64,000 nt of DNA from Sulfuritalea hydrogenivorans sk43H (GCF_000828635.1 NZ_AP012547.1:2418001-2482000); one strand, 5' to 3'. Shown: positions 48,459-57,303, counted from the stretch's first letter. The notes: generated by a model from the letters alone, not told the origin. Numbers and translations are program-made.

Positions 48459-49225
48459 GCCAGGCAGTCCGCATCGGAACGGCCGATGGCGTGTTCCACA
48501 TTGAAATGGCGCGCCCGGAAAAGAAGAATGCGCTCACCGCCGCAATGTACCGGACGCTGGCCGACGCGCTGGCAACCGCCGAGGCCGACCCGGCAGTGCG
48601 CGTGATCCTGATTTCCGGCGCGGGCGGCAACTTCACGGCGGGCAACGATCTGGCCGATTTCCTTGAAACGCCGCCGATGGAGCAAGACGCGCCGGTATTC
48701 CGCTTCATCAAAGGCTTCGCCAATTTGCAGAAGCCCTTTGTCGCCGCGGTCGAAGGCGTCGCGATCGGCGTCGGCACCACCATGCTGCTCCACTGCGACC
48801 TGGCCTACGCGGGCAGTTCGGCCCGCTTCGCCCTGCCCTTCGCCAACCTCGGCCTGACGCCGGAAGCTGCGTCGAGCCTGTTGCTGCCACTGTGCGCCGG
48901 CCACGCGCGCGCGGCGGAGATGCTGATGCTGGGCGAAGTTTTCTCCGCGCAGGCGGCGCTCGACGCCGGCATCGTCAACGCCGTACTGCCCGACGGGCAA
49001 GTGCTGGACCATGCATTCGAGCGCTGCCGCAAGCTGACCGCACAGCCGGCGGAGTCGCTGCGCCTCACCAAGCAATTGATGAAACGCGCGCAGCAGGCCT
49101 TGATCAACGACACCATGAACGTCGAGGCCGACGTCTTCAAGCAGCGCCTGGTATCGCCCGATGCCAAGGAAGCCTTCGCCGCCTTCTTCGAAAAGCGCAA
49201 GCCGGATTTTTCGAAAACCAGCTAG
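48455..49225 (+). CDS. Enoyl-CoA hydratase/isomerase family protein
   Basis: This 256-residue crotonase-fold protein hydrates or isomerises an enoyl-CoA. 'VRVILISGAGGNFTAGNDLADFLE' and 'KPFVAAVEGVAIGVGTTMLLHCDLAYAG' are the conserved substrate-binding and oxyanion-hole regions. The first catalytic Glu of a classical hydratase is not clearly present, so isomerase or hydrolase activity is possible. It is translationally coupled to the GST gene. Confidence 0.87.
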   Translation: MSQAVRIGTADGVFHIEMARPEKKNALTAAMYRTLADALATAEADPAVRVILISGAGGNFTAGNDLADFLETPPMEQDAPVFRFIKGFANLQKPFVAAVEGVAIGVGTTMLLHCDLAYAGSSARFALPFANLGLTPEAASSLLLPLCAGHARAAEMLMLGEVFSAQAALDAGIVNAVLPDGQVLDHAFERCRKLTAQPAESLRLTKQLMKRAQQALINDTMNVEADVFKQRLVSPDAKEAFAAFFEKRKPDFSKTS

Positions 49226-49274
49226 GCGCGGCGCCGGGCACGGGCGTCCGCGGTGCTAAAATTCGCGGCCCAAC

Positions 49275-49364
49275 GGAAGCGTGGCAGAGCGGTTGAATGC
49301 ACCGGTCTTGAAAACCGGCAACGTCGCAAGACGTTCGTGAGTTCGAATCTCACCGCTTCCGCCA
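49275..49364 (+). tRNA. tRNA-Ser (anticodon UGA)
   Basis: 90 nt including CCA. The acceptor stem GGAAGCG pairs with CGCTTCC. The anticodon loop CTTGAAA carries TGA, and a long variable arm is present. It is the left flank of an AT-richer island and a common integration site class, but no repeated 3' end was seen at the other flank. Confidence 0.95.
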
Positions 49365-49442
49365 GACATCTGGCAAACAAGCGCCGCTTGAGACGTCCGG
49401 TTTGCGTACCCATCAAAGCTACCGCCAATCGGCAAGGTGCCC

Positions 49443-49464
49443 ACCGTATCGCCAGCGCCGACTA
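49443..49464 (-). repeat. Dispersed repeat copy 11
   Basis: Perfect core with AT spacer and ACGGTG end (one mismatch). It lies in the gap after tRNA-Ser. Confidence 0.65.
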
Positions 49465-49606
49465 TTGGCAAACCGCCAAGGTCTCCAAGCTGCGGTTGCG
49501 ACCATCAGGATCAAAACTCGACAGGAAAATCCAGGCCATAGCCAGCCGTTAGAGATTGCCATTCCATGTACATTGGGGCAGGCAATATTCGTTAGCCCCT
49601 TGCTAA

Positions 49607-49636
49607 TTGACACGCCTGAGAACTGTACATTATGAT
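49607..49636 (+). promoter_or_regulatory. Promoter of the second Phd/VapC module
   Basis: TTGACA, 18-base spacer, TATGAT. Perfect -35 and five of six -10 bases, 25 bp upstream of the antitoxin ATG and overlapped by the operator. Confidence 0.75.
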
Positions 49637-49652
49637 GTACACTTCTGTACAG
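49624..49652. promoter_or_regulatory. Putative antitoxin operator (TGTACA palindromes)
   Basis: TGTACATTATGATGTACA is a perfect inverted repeat (7-bp arms, 4-bp centre) covering the -10 box. CTGTACAG, a second palindrome, follows at 49645. This layout should let the antitoxin repress its own transcription. Confidence 0.7.
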
Positions 49653-49661
49653 GAGTGTGCC

Positions 49662-49886
49662 ATGCGAGAAACCACGTTCACCGAGTTGCGCAATCACGCC
49701 AAGGACTATTTCGACGCCGTCGAAGGCGGCGATACGGTTCGCGTTTTCCGTAACGGAAAACCTATCGCCGAGATAGTGCCTATCCATTCCGGGGTTCCGT
49801 CCTGGAAAAGACAAGGCGCGCCATTGACGGTCAAAGGCCTGTCCTTGAGTCGGGAAATACTGAGCGATCGGGATGATTCGGCGTGA
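49662..49886 (+). CDS. Phd/YefM-type antitoxin
   Basis: This 74-residue protein opens 'MRETTFTELRNHAKDYFDAVEGG', then 'DTVRVFRNGKPIAEIVPI', the Phd/YefM pattern. AGGAG precedes the ATG. The stop overlaps the toxin start by four bases (GTGA). The operator lies over its promoter. The codon and base composition is AT-richer than the core genome, typical for an island. Confidence 0.88.
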   Translation: MRETTFTELRNHAKDYFDAVEGGDTVRVFRNGKPIAEIVPIHSGVPSWKRQGAPLTVKGLSLSREILSDRDDSA

Positions 49887-50299
49887 AGGTGTTTCTGGAT
49901 ACGTCCGCGTTTGCCAAACGTTATGTTGCCGAGCAGGGATCGGATAAGGTATTGGCGATGTGCCAACAGGCAGATAGCCTTGTCGTCAGCGTCATCTGCT
50001 TGCCGGAACTGGTCTCCACTCTGTCCCGCCTCGTGCGAGAAAAGAAGCTCGCCAAAGCCGCTTACCTGCAACTAAAGGGGGACGCAATGGCCGACTTGGC
50101 GGATGCCGATGTCTGCCAGATTACGTCGGAGGTTCTGGCCTCGGTTGTGTCGCTGCTGGAATTGCATCCACTTCGGGCGATGGATGCTCTCCATGTTGCA
50201 TGCGCACTGGCCTGCAAACCAGATGTCTTTGTGTCCGCCGACCATCGGCAACTTTCAGCAGCACGCAAGGCCGGCCTCAAGATTGTCGACGTTTCGTAA
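49883..50299 (+). CDS. VapC-like PIN-domain toxin
   Basis: This 138-residue PIN nuclease with GTG start shows the acids 'FLDTSAFAKRY' (Asp near residue 6), 'VICLPELVSTL' (Glu) and 'LRAMDALHVACA' (Asp), then 'VFVSADHRQLSAA' (Asp). It resembles the first PIN toxin of the window (20037) in fold and partner type, but the sequences differ. RNA cleavage with Mg2+ is expected. A stability role for the island is plausible. Confidence 0.87.
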   Translation: MKVFLDTSAFAKRYVAEQGSDKVLAMCQQADSLVVSVICLPELVSTLSRLVREKKLAKAAYLQLKGDAMADLADADVCQITSEVLASVVSLLELHPLRAMDALHVACALACKPDVFVSADHRQLSAARKAGLKIVDVS

Positions 50300-50436
50300 T
50301 GGGCACTGCTGCTGAAAAACTCTTGGCGGCCAAGAGCTGCCGGTGGATGTCAATGCCGATAGCAGTCATTCGGCATGGAGTAGTATGCGAATTACCATTC
50401 GGTATCTCCAATCCTTCGAGCACGTATCTTTCGATC

Positions 50437-51348
50437 ATGCCTATTCCCGACTACCAATCTTGCATGCTTCCGTTCTTGAGCTTCTTAAGCGATGGAAGTG
50501 ACCATACCTTGCGGGACGCCGAGGATGCTCTTGCGGGTCATTTCAATCTGACATCGGCCGAGCGCGCAGAGCTTCTCCCAAGCGGGCAGCAAGGCATTTT
50601 CAAGAACCGTATCGGTTGGGCGCGGACCTATTTGAAGAAAGCTGGACTCATTGAGGCGCCGAAGCGGGGCGTATTCAAAATCACCGATAGAGGAACAAAA
50701 GCGCTGGCCTCTTCTCCAAAGCGGATTGACGTCAAGTACTTAGAGCAGTTTGCCGAGTTCATCGAGTTTCGCGATGCCTCTAAGCCGGAGAACAGCCCTG
50801 CTACCACGTCCGAGATTTCAACTTCCCCGACCACGCCCGAAGAGGCAATAGAACTTGCATATCAAGGATTGCGGGAGCAACTTGCGGAGGAACTACTGTC
50901 ACGAATTTTGTCCTGTTCGCCGTCCTTCTTTGAGCAACTCGTCGTAGAACTTCTGGTCAAAATGGGTTACGGCGGCTCTCGCAAGGACGCTGGTGAACGC
51001 ATCGGTCAAACTGGCGACGGAGGAATCGACGGAATCATCAAGGAAGATCGTCTCGGCTTAGACACTATTTTTATTCAAGCGAAGCGGTGGCAAGGATCGG
51101 TTGGTAGGCCTGAGATTCAGAAATTCGTTGGCGCGCTTCAGGGCCAACGAGCGAGGAAGGGGGTCTTCATCACAACTTCGACCTACACCGCCGAGGCAGT
51201 GGACTACGCCTCCAGAATCGATACAAAGGTCGTACTCATCGATGGAAACCAATTAGCCAGTCTCATGACTGACTTCGATGTTGGCGTTTCAGTCTCTGCA
51301 TCGTACGTTGTAAAGCGCGTTGACTCGGACTATTTCGAGGAAGGCTGA
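50437..51348 (+). CDS. Mrr-family restriction endonuclease
   Basis: This 303-residue protein has an N-terminal winged-helix-like DNA-binding domain (about residues 5-95, 'LRDAEDALAGHFNLTSAER', 'GWARTYLKKAGLIEAPKRG', the Mrr_N type) and a C-terminal PD-(D/E)xK nuclease (about 150-290). Active-site candidates are Asp near 198 in 'GDGGIDGIIKED' and Gln-Ala-Lys near 214-216 in 'IFIQAKRW'. Mrr enzymes cut methylated DNA, or act on foreign or pressure-damaged DNA. No methyltransferase accompanies it. Start chosen at 'MPIPDYQSCM'. It lies 167 bp before the caspase-like gene in the same direction. Confidence 0.9.
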   Translation: MPIPDYQSCMLPFLSFLSDGSDHTLRDAEDALAGHFNLTSAERAELLPSGQQGIFKNRIGWARTYLKKAGLIEAPKRGVFKITDRGTKALASSPKRIDVKYLEQFAEFIEFRDASKPENSPATTSEISTSPTTPEEAIELAYQGLREQLAEELLSRILSCSPSFFEQLVVELLVKMGYGGSRKDAGERIGQTGDGGIDGIIKEDRLGLDTIFIQAKRWQGSVGRPEIQKFVGALQGQRARKGVFITTSTYTAEAVDYASRIDTKVVLIDGNQLASLMTDFDVGVSVSASYVVKRVDSDYFEEG

Positions 51349-51515
51349 GATGCCAACTAAATCGGCAAGCATGGGATTTTTTCCCATGGCCGCAGAAAAT
51401 GTAACTCAATGGGGTCGAAGTCGTTTCGAAAAGCTAAATGTCTCTGACCCTTTTGGCTGATTTGCTTGGCCGTTTCTGCGGCTGAATAACTGCTGGACCT
51501 TAGACCCCTCGATCT
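51349..51515. other. Short non-coding gap between Mrr and caspase-like genes
   Basis: 167 bases with no gene. It contains TCTCTGACCC and GGGGTCGAAG fragments that recall the flanks of mobile elements, but nothing assignable. It may hold the promoter of the next gene. Confidence 0.35.
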
Positions 51516-53264
51516 ATGCGCGACCCACGATTTCTTCTGAAGACCCACTACACCCGTAGCCGGGCGCTCGTAATTGGGATTGATCAATATACGCAAGCCC
51601 CTCCGCTTGAATACGCAGTAAGTGATGCCGACGAGTTTCGCCAAACGCTTGTTGACTCCCTTGGGTTTGAGACTGACGAGATCACATACCTAGTCAACGA
51701 GGCGGCAACTCGACAATCAATCCTGAGGGCATTTCTTCGGTTCTCACGCGAAGACATCGATGTAGATGAGCGCCTAGTTGTCTTCTACGCAGGCCACGGA
51801 CATACACGAACCGGATCGCGTGGTGAAATTGGATACTTGGTTCCCCACGACGCGGATATGGCGGATTTTTCGACATTTATTCGTTGGGACGAATTCACTA
51901 GAAACTCCGAGCTTGTCCGCGCCAAGCACGTCCTATTCATCATGGATGCATGCTACGGTGGCTTGGCATTGACTAGAAGCATCGGACCTGGCGGTGCTCG
52001 GTTCTTGAAAGACATGATGCTTCGGCACTCCCGGCAGGTGCTAACTGCTGGGAAAGCCGATGAAGTCGTTGCAGACTCTGGCGGCCCACTTCCAAATCAC
52101 TCGGTTTTCACGGGCCATCTACTTGAAGGAATGAGAGGCAAGGCTGCCACCGAAGACGGCGTAATTACTGCGGCCGGACTGATGGCCTATGTGTACAACC
52201 GAGTTGCCACCGACAAGAATTCAAATCAGACGCCGCACTACGGTCACTTCGATGGTGATGGTGACCTTGTTCTAATTGCGCCTGGTCTCTCAGCATTAGA
52301 AGCTTCTGAAGAGCGAGACGACGACCGCTTAATAAGTATCCCCTTTGCAATGGATGAACCGACGGAAGAGGGAATCCTCGAAAAGGTAAAGCGAGCGAAG
52401 AAACTGCTTTCGAACGATTCGAGTGCAATTGAACTACATGACTTGCTTGCTAACGAAGTTCGTCGCTTTCTCTCAATCACGTCCGAAGATAGCTTTCCTA
52501 CATCAGGACAATTCACAAAGGAAGAAATGCTTGATCGGATCAGCAGGTACGAAGATTCGGCGGCTGACTTATCTTTGTTACTTGCGTGCATCGCGCATTG
52601 GGGAAAGACGACTCATACCAGCACTATGCAGAAATGCATTGCTCGCTCTAGTGATCGCCTTGAGTCCCGCGGTGGGCTCACAATTTGGTTAGAGCTTCGC
52701 TGGTATCCCTTGATTTTGGAACTCTATACAGCAGGTATCGCCGCGATAGATGCACAGCGCTACGACAATCTTGCGGCCCTTTTTTACACTCAACTACCTA
52801 GTAGCGAATATCGCGACAAGAATGACACATTCGTCGAAGCCATTTCCAACGGACTCCTCGAACTAACTCGCATGAACGCCTTCAAGCAAATCCCAGGGCA
52901 CGAGCGACATTACGCGCCACACAGCGAATACTTGTTCAAAATCCTTCAGCCAAGATTGGATGACACTTTCTTTCTTGGCAAGAACTATGAAACTGCCTTC
53001 GATGAGTTTGAGGTCTTCTTTGCCCTCGCAATAGCCGATATCGAAATGGCGAAGAACGGGAGAGTTTGGGGACCGATCGGTCGCTTTGGCTGGAAGAATC
53101 GAAACAGGGATAACGGCCCACTTGCCAGGATCATCAAGGACGCAAGATCGCGGAAAGAATCATGGCCACCGTTTAGGGCTGGAATGTTTGGCGGAGATTT
53201 CGAGCGCTTTGACAAGGTGGCAACAGAGTACCTGCAGTTGGTAGGGGGCTTAAATTGGTTCTAA
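51516..53264 (+). CDS. Caspase-like (peptidase C14) protein with uncharacterised C-terminus
   Basis: This 582-residue protein has a caspase/metacaspase fold at about residues 10-245: 'ALVIGIDQYTQAPPLEYAVSDADEF', catalytic His near 94 in 'VFYAGHGHT' and catalytic Cys near 146 in 'FIMDACYGG'. Both residues are present, so an active protease is likely. The 330-residue C-terminal part is charged with helical stretches and has no motif I recognise. Bacterial caspase-like proteases are known to act in anti-phage abortive systems, often with a partner or sensor domain. Neighbours are Mrr nuclease and a PIN-toxin module. The base composition is low in G+C. The ATG has only a weak ribosome-binding site. 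Confidence 0.85.
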   Translation: MRDPRFLLKTHYTRSRALVIGIDQYTQAPPLEYAVSDADEFRQTLVDSLGFETDEITYLVNEAATRQSILRAFLRFSREDIDVDERLVVFYAGHGHTRTGSRGEIGYLVPHDADMADFSTFIRWDEFTRNSELVRAKHVLFIMDACYGGLALTRSIGPGGARFLKDMMLRHSRQVLTAGKADEVVADSGGPLPNHSVFTGHLLEGMRGKAATEDGVITAAGLMAYVYNRVATDKNSNQTPHYGHFDGDGDLVLIAPGLSALEASEERDDDRLISIPFAMDEPTEEGILEKVKRAKKLLSNDSSAIELHDLLANEVRRFLSITSEDSFPTSGQFTKEEMLDRISRYEDSAADLSLLLACIAHWGKTTHTSTMQKCIARSSDRLESRGGLTIWLELRWYPLILELYTAGIAAIDAQRYDNLAALFYTQLPSSEYRDKNDTFVEAISNGLLELTRMNAFKQIPGHERHYAPHSEYLFKILQPRLDDTFFLGKNYETAFDEFEVFFALAIADIEMAKNGRVWGPIGRFGWKNRNRDNGPLARIIKDARSRKESWPPFRAGMFGGDFERFDKVATEYLQLVGGLNWF

Positions 53265-53281
53265 GGTCTAATTCATCATTC

Positions 53282-53315
53282 CACTGGCCTGCGCGAAAAG
53301 CCGCGCAGGCCAGTG
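53282..53315. terminator. Perfect 14-bp hairpin at the island's end
   Basis: CACTGGCCTGCGCG and CGCGCAGGCCAGTG pair perfectly around AAAAGC. No T-run follows on either strand, so it may be a weak bidirectional terminator or a boundary element. It sits 17 bp after the caspase-like stop. Confidence 0.5.
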
Positions 53316-53419
53316 AATTCAGATATTGAAAGGCTGCTTTCTAAGATCAGCAGCTTCCGCTTAGGGCACGAAGCAGCCGAGCAAGCGGAAAAGCCAAACA
53401 TCTGTTGACAACCTGAAAC

Positions 53420-53443
53420 CGCCGTATCGCCAGCGCCGACTTT
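53420..53443 (-). repeat. Dispersed repeat copy 12
   Basis: Minus strand, perfect core, AT spacer and ACGGCG end. It lies between the island and the SDR gene. Confidence 0.75.
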
Positions 53444-53502
53444 GGTGGATCGTGCCGAGGATTGCGATGGCCGGCCAGCAAATGAATCAAGCGAGGCCAG
53501 CC

Positions 53503-54252
53503 CTACAGCTTCAACCGCACAAATATCCGCTCCGGGATGTGGCGGATGATGAGCAGTATCCAGCGCCAGAACCACGGCGTGTAGAGCACCTGCTTGCCCG
53601 ATGCCATTGCCGCGACGATTTCGCGCGCCACGCGGTCCGGCGTCGCCCACAGCGGGCCACCCTTGTCGAAGGCGGCGGTCATGGGCGTATCGACGAAGCC
53701 GGGCTTGATCAGCAGCACGCTGACGTCCTTCGGCGCCAGACGATTGCGCAAGCCCTCGAAAAAGCGATCGACCAGCGCTTTCGCCGCGCCGTATGTGTAG
53801 TTGCTCTGCCGCCCGCGGTCGCCGGCGACCGAGCCGATGGCGGCGAGGCAGCCGCTGCCCTGCCGCTCGAACACGTTGGCGAGCCGGGCCGCCAGCGCAA
53901 TCACGCTGAGGCCGTTGCCGGCGATTTCCGCCAGCGTCATATCCACCGATGCCTCGCAGGCCTTCTGGTCGGGCAGGGTCCCGTGCGCGATCAAGGCGGC
54001 ATCCAGTTTGCCGAGGTGCGCAAGCGCCGCATCGAGCATGGCTTGGTGGCTGGCGGTATCGGTGGCGTCCATGACGAAGGTCGCCGCCTGCACGCCGTGT
54101 GCTTGCCCGCGCACCCGCAAGTCGTCGGCGATCATCGCCAGACGTTCGGCGTTGCGGCCGACCAGGAACAGCTTCGCGCCCTCCGTGGCCCAAAGCCGGG
54201 CGCAGTGTTCGGCAATCGCCGAAGTGGCGCCAATTATCAGAATGCTCTTCAT
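53503..54252 (-). CDS. SDR oxidoreductase, DprE2-like (arabinose epimerisation second step)
   Basis: This 249-residue short-chain dehydrogenase has 'IIGATSAIAEHCARLWATEG' (NAD(P)-binding glycine motif), Ser in 'AAIGSVAGDRG' and the YxxxK pair 'YTYGAAKALVDRF'. The DprE2 homologues reduce the 2-keto intermediate of decaprenyl-phosphoryl ribose to arabinose in mycobacteria. Here it is coupled to a DprE1-like gene (overlap of four bases), which supports this pairing. A C-terminal hydrophobic segment ('WRWILLIIRHIPERIF') could anchor it at the membrane, as for DprE2. A plain SDR of unknown substrate is the alternative. Confidence 0.75.
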   Translation of the reverse strand: MKSILIIGATSAIAEHCARLWATEGAKLFLVGRNAERLAMIADDLRVRGQAHGVQAATFVMDATDTASHQAMLDAALAHLGKLDAALIAHGTLPDQKACEASVDMTLAEIAGNGLSVIALAARLANVFERQGSGCLAAIGSVAGDRGRQSNYTYGAAKALVDRFFEGLRNRLAPKDVSVLLIKPGFVDTPMTAAFDKGGPLWATPDRVAREIVAAMASGKQVLYTPWFWRWILLIIRHIPERIFVRLKL

Positions 54253-55517
54253 TGCTGCTCCATGACGCGACGCCAGAAACTGGACGAAAACGCGGGGTCG
54301 ACAAACTGCGTGAAGCGCTCCAGGCCGGGATAGCCGGAGCGGAAAAGTGCTGCCGGCATGCGCGCGTCCTTGGCCGCATACAGGCGGCCGCCGGCGGCGG
54401 CGACAATGGCATCGAGTCGATCAAACAGCCGCAGCGTGGTGGCGCCGCGATTCGGGAAATCGAAGGCGAGATCGGAGCCGGGCATCGGAAACGACAACAT
54501 GCCGGGACTGGCGACATCGCCGAAGGTTTTCAGCACGGCGAGAAACGAGCCTTCGCCCGAGGCGGCAATGGTTTGCAGGAATTCCGCCAGGGGCGCCTCC
54601 CCTCCCGGCAGCACGCATTGATACTGGAAAAAACCGGCACGGCCGTGCAGGCGGTTCCAGTGGAGAATGCCATCGAGCGGATAAAGGAACGGCCCGTAAG
54701 GCCCCGGCCCTTGCGCCAGCGGGCGATGGAAATAGGCGTTGTTGAAGGCGCTCAGGGTGGCGCGGTTCACCACCGAGAACGGCAGCGTCAGCGGAATGTT
54801 CAATGCGCGTGCCGGCCGTGGCGACGAGTCTTCGTTTTCGGCGTGGTTGCCGGAAATCATGATGCCGCGCGGCTGCGCGGCGAGGCAATCGATCCACGCC
54901 ACCGTGTGCTCGCTATCCAGTTCGGCCTGATGATTCAGGTCGAAGAATTGCCGCAGGCCGTGGAAACGCTCCTGGCGCTGGATGATGGAAAGGCTCGATA
55001 CCCGGCGCAAATCGATCTCGGCCCAGGTGATCAGGCCGGTCAGCCCCAGTCCGCCGATGGTGGCGGCGAAGAATTCAGGGTTTTCGGTCGCGCTGCAGTA
55101 CAGTCGTTCGCCCTCCGAGCGCAGCAATTCAAAGCCGACCACATGGCGGCCGAAGGTGCCTTCGCGATGATGGTTCTTGCCGTGCACGTCGTTGGCGATT
55201 GCACCGCCGACCGTGACGAAACGCGTCCCCGGCGTCACCGGCAGAAACCAGCCCTGCGGTGTCACCAGATCGAGAATTTCCGACAGCAGCACGCCGGACT
55301 CGACGCGCAGCCTGCCGCTCGCTGCATCGAAAGCCATGAAGCGATCGAGGCTGCGCGTATGGATCGTGGTGCCGCCGCCATTGACGCAGACATCGCCGTA
55401 GCTGCGGCCGTTGCCCCAGGCCAGCAGCGGCCTGCCGGCAGGCAGGCAGGCGCTGCGCGATGGCAGTCGCACCACTTCCCGCGCGGCAGCGAAGGCGAGG
55501 TTGCCCCACGAACGCAT
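54249..55517 (-). CDS. FAD-linked oxidase, DprE1-like
   Basis: This 422-residue VAO-family flavoenzyme has the FAD-binding 'LLAWGNGRSYGDVCVNGGG' near residues 33-52, 'PVTPGTRFVTVGGAIANDVHGKNHHREGTFG' and 'TIGGLGLTGLITWAEIDLR'. DprE1 oxidises C2 of decaprenyl-phosphoryl ribose in mycobacteria, and DprE2 follows. Gram-negative homologues occur near glycan genes. I chose ATG 55517, and the gene is separated from the membrane protein gene by about 30 bp and overlaps the SDR gene. FAD is probably bound non-covalently. Substrate is inferred, not proven. Confidence 0.78.
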   Translation of the reverse strand: MRSWGNLAFAAAREVVRLPSRSACLPAGRPLLAWGNGRSYGDVCVNGGGTTIHTRSLDRFMAFDAASGRLRVESGVLLSEILDLVTPQGWFLPVTPGTRFVTVGGAIANDVHGKNHHREGTFGRHVVGFELLRSEGERLYCSATENPEFFAATIGGLGLTGLITWAEIDLRRVSSLSIIQRQERFHGLRQFFDLNHQAELDSEHTVAWIDCLAAQPRGIMISGNHAENEDSSPRPARALNIPLTLPFSVVNRATLSAFNNAYFHRPLAQGPGPYGPFLYPLDGILHWNRLHGRAGFFQYQCVLPGGEAPLAEFLQTIAASGEGSFLAVLKTFGDVASPGMLSFPMPGSDLAFDFPNRGATTLRLFDRLDAIVAAAGGRLYAAKDARMPAALFRSGYPGLERFTQFVDPAFSSSFWRRVMEQQ

Positions 55518-55548
55518 CACGCCATCACCTTGTGCCGAACGAGCATCA

Positions 55549-57300
55549 TCAGCTGGATTTTGCCTGCATCTGGGTCTTCTTCTCGTTCCCGAGGCTTTGT
55601 CGTACCGCAGCCATCGCAGGCGTGCTGTAGCGAACGGCAAGGGCCAGCGCCTTGTCGCCGCCATTCCAATCGCCCCGTTCATAGAGCAGCGTCGCCAGGT
55701 TGAAATGTGCCTGGCTGTAATGGGGTGTCAATGAAATGGCCCGACGCAAGGCCTGTTCCGCTTCGTCCCGGCGCGACTGCCGCAGGTAAATGGAACCCAG
55801 GCTGTTGTAGGCATTGCCCAGATCATGGCGGCCGTTGGCCACGCCCTGCCTTGATCCATACAATTCGATCGCACGTCGCGCCAATCGCTCGGCCTCGTCA
55901 TAGTGTCCCTGCCGTGCCAGGGCAAGCGCAAGGTTTTCAGCGGTCGACGCAACTTCCGGCCCGTTGGCCAGGAGCACGCGGGCGACGGCAACGACTTCCT
56001 TGTCGTGCCCGGCATCAGTGAGGGCGGCGACGTAGTTCTGGCCGGCAATTTCCGATGTCGGCTCCTGCGCGTAAGCCCAGCGCCACAAGCTCAGATTGCT
56101 TTCCCAGTGCGGAACGGTACTCGAAACGGATACCGCTGCGGCCAAACTCCATGCGCCGGCGAGAACGGCCGGGACAATGCGCCGGCCGTACGCCTCCCAC
56201 ACCATCGCCAGCAACAGTGCCAGGCAGGCAATGGGAAGCATCAGGAAACGGTCATGCACCAGATTGTCGGCAATGGTCAGTTGCACCAGATTCGATACCG
56301 GCGCCAGTGCCGCAAGCACCATGGCGCCTGCCAAGGCAGTTCGCCTTGCTTGCGGCCGGCATACAAGCGAATACACCAGAGCCGCGCAGACGGCGACACC
56401 CGCCAGCAGACCCAGCCATGCCCATGTGTCGCCAAGCGCGACCGGCGTCGGTGCCGGATGTACCGGCAAGGTCTGCCCGAAAGGCCACAAGGCGAGGACT
56501 GCGTACCACCCGAATGACTTGCCGACCAGCAACAGATGCTGCAGACCGCTGCCCTTGCCGATTGCCGAGTCGTCCTGGTGCAACAAGCCGACGGCGGCGT
56601 AGCGTATCGCCAGGTAACAGAGCAGCGCCAACAGCAGCGCGCCCCAGATCGTGGCATCGCCATTCGCCCGGGAGGCGCGCAGCGCCTGCCGCCAGTCGGT
56701 CATCGCCGTGTAGCGCAGCGCCTGCCACAGGGGCAGCAGTGCCAGCAGGACGACCGCCGGCTCCTTGCACAGCAGCGCCAGCAGGAACAGCAGGCCGACG
56801 ACTGCGGCACGAATCGCCGGACGCGCCACATGGTGTTCGCAGACCAGCACCAGCAGCACGAAGAACAGCATCATCAGGTCGAAGCGATCCGAGATCCATG
56901 CGACGTTTTCCACCAGCGCCGGGTGTACCGCGAACAGCAGGCCCGCGCCAACTGCCGCCATCCCTCCCGCCGGTATCGCCGCCCGCGCCAGCAGGACGAC
57001 CAGAGTCGTGTTCGCGGCGTGGAACATCAGGTTGGTCAAATGGAAGACAAAGGGATCAAGCCCGCCCAGCCAGGCTTCGACAACGAAGCTGAACAGGGGC
57101 AGCGGGCGGAAGTAGTTGCGCGAGACGAACAGCGGTTCGAACAACTGCCGCAACCACAGTTCAGGGTCGCGCAAGTTGGGCAGAAGGGTCAGGAAATAGT
57201 TGTCGTCCCAGACAAACCCATGCGTGAGCGCCGGCAGATAGAGCATGAAAGCCAGCCACCCCGGCAGCACCAGGAGCAGGCGCGCATAAGTTGCCGGCAC
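55549..57300 (-). CDS. Multi-spanning GT-C-like membrane protein with TPR domain
   Basis: This 583-residue protein has about ten membrane helices (residues about 5-405) and a C-terminal TPR region (about 430-570, 'AEQALRRAISLTPHYSQAHFNLATLLYERGD'). The first loop carries 'LTHGFVWDDNYFL', where the WDD acidic motif fits GT-C glycosyltransferases such as the TMTC/protein O-mannosyltransferase group. Start is GTG, three bases after the Sel1-repeat gene, and the DprE1-like gene follows. It is a candidate polyprenyl-phosphate-sugar-dependent glycosyltransferase or ligase with a periplasmic acceptor. The TPR could bind the protein acceptor (inference). Confidence 0.7.
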   Translation of the reverse strand: MPATYARLLLVLPGWLAFMLYLPALTHGFVWDDNYFLTLLPNLRDPELWLRQLFEPLFVSRNYFRPLPLFSFVVEAWLGGLDPFVFHLTNLMFHAANTTLVVLLARAAIPAGGMAAVGAGLLFAVHPALVENVAWISDRFDLMMLFFVLLVLVCEHHVARPAIRAAVVGLLFLLALLCKEPAVVLLALLPLWQALRYTAMTDWRQALRASRANGDATIWGALLLALLCYLAIRYAAVGLLHQDDSAIGKGSGLQHLLLVGKSFGWYAVLALWPFGQTLPVHPAPTPVALGDTWAWLGLLAGVAVCAALVYSLVCRPQARRTALAGAMVLAALAPVSNLVQLTIADNLVHDRFLMLPIACLALLLAMVWEAYGRRIVPAVLAGAWSLAAAVSVSSTVPHWESNLSLWRWAYAQEPTSEIAGQNYVAALTDAGHDKEVVAVARVLLANGPEVASTAENLALALARQGHYDEAERLARRAIELYGSRQGVANGRHDLGNAYNSLGSIYLRQSRRDEAEQALRRAISLTPHYSQAHFNLATLLYERGDWNGGDKALALAVRYSTPAMAAVRQSLGNEKKTQMQAKSS

Positions 57301-57303
57301 CGC

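Noticed and set aside
49275-53443. tRNA-Ser-integrated element with attL/attR
   Set aside because: No repeat of the tRNA 3' end at the other side and no integrase gene; the island edge is only inferred.
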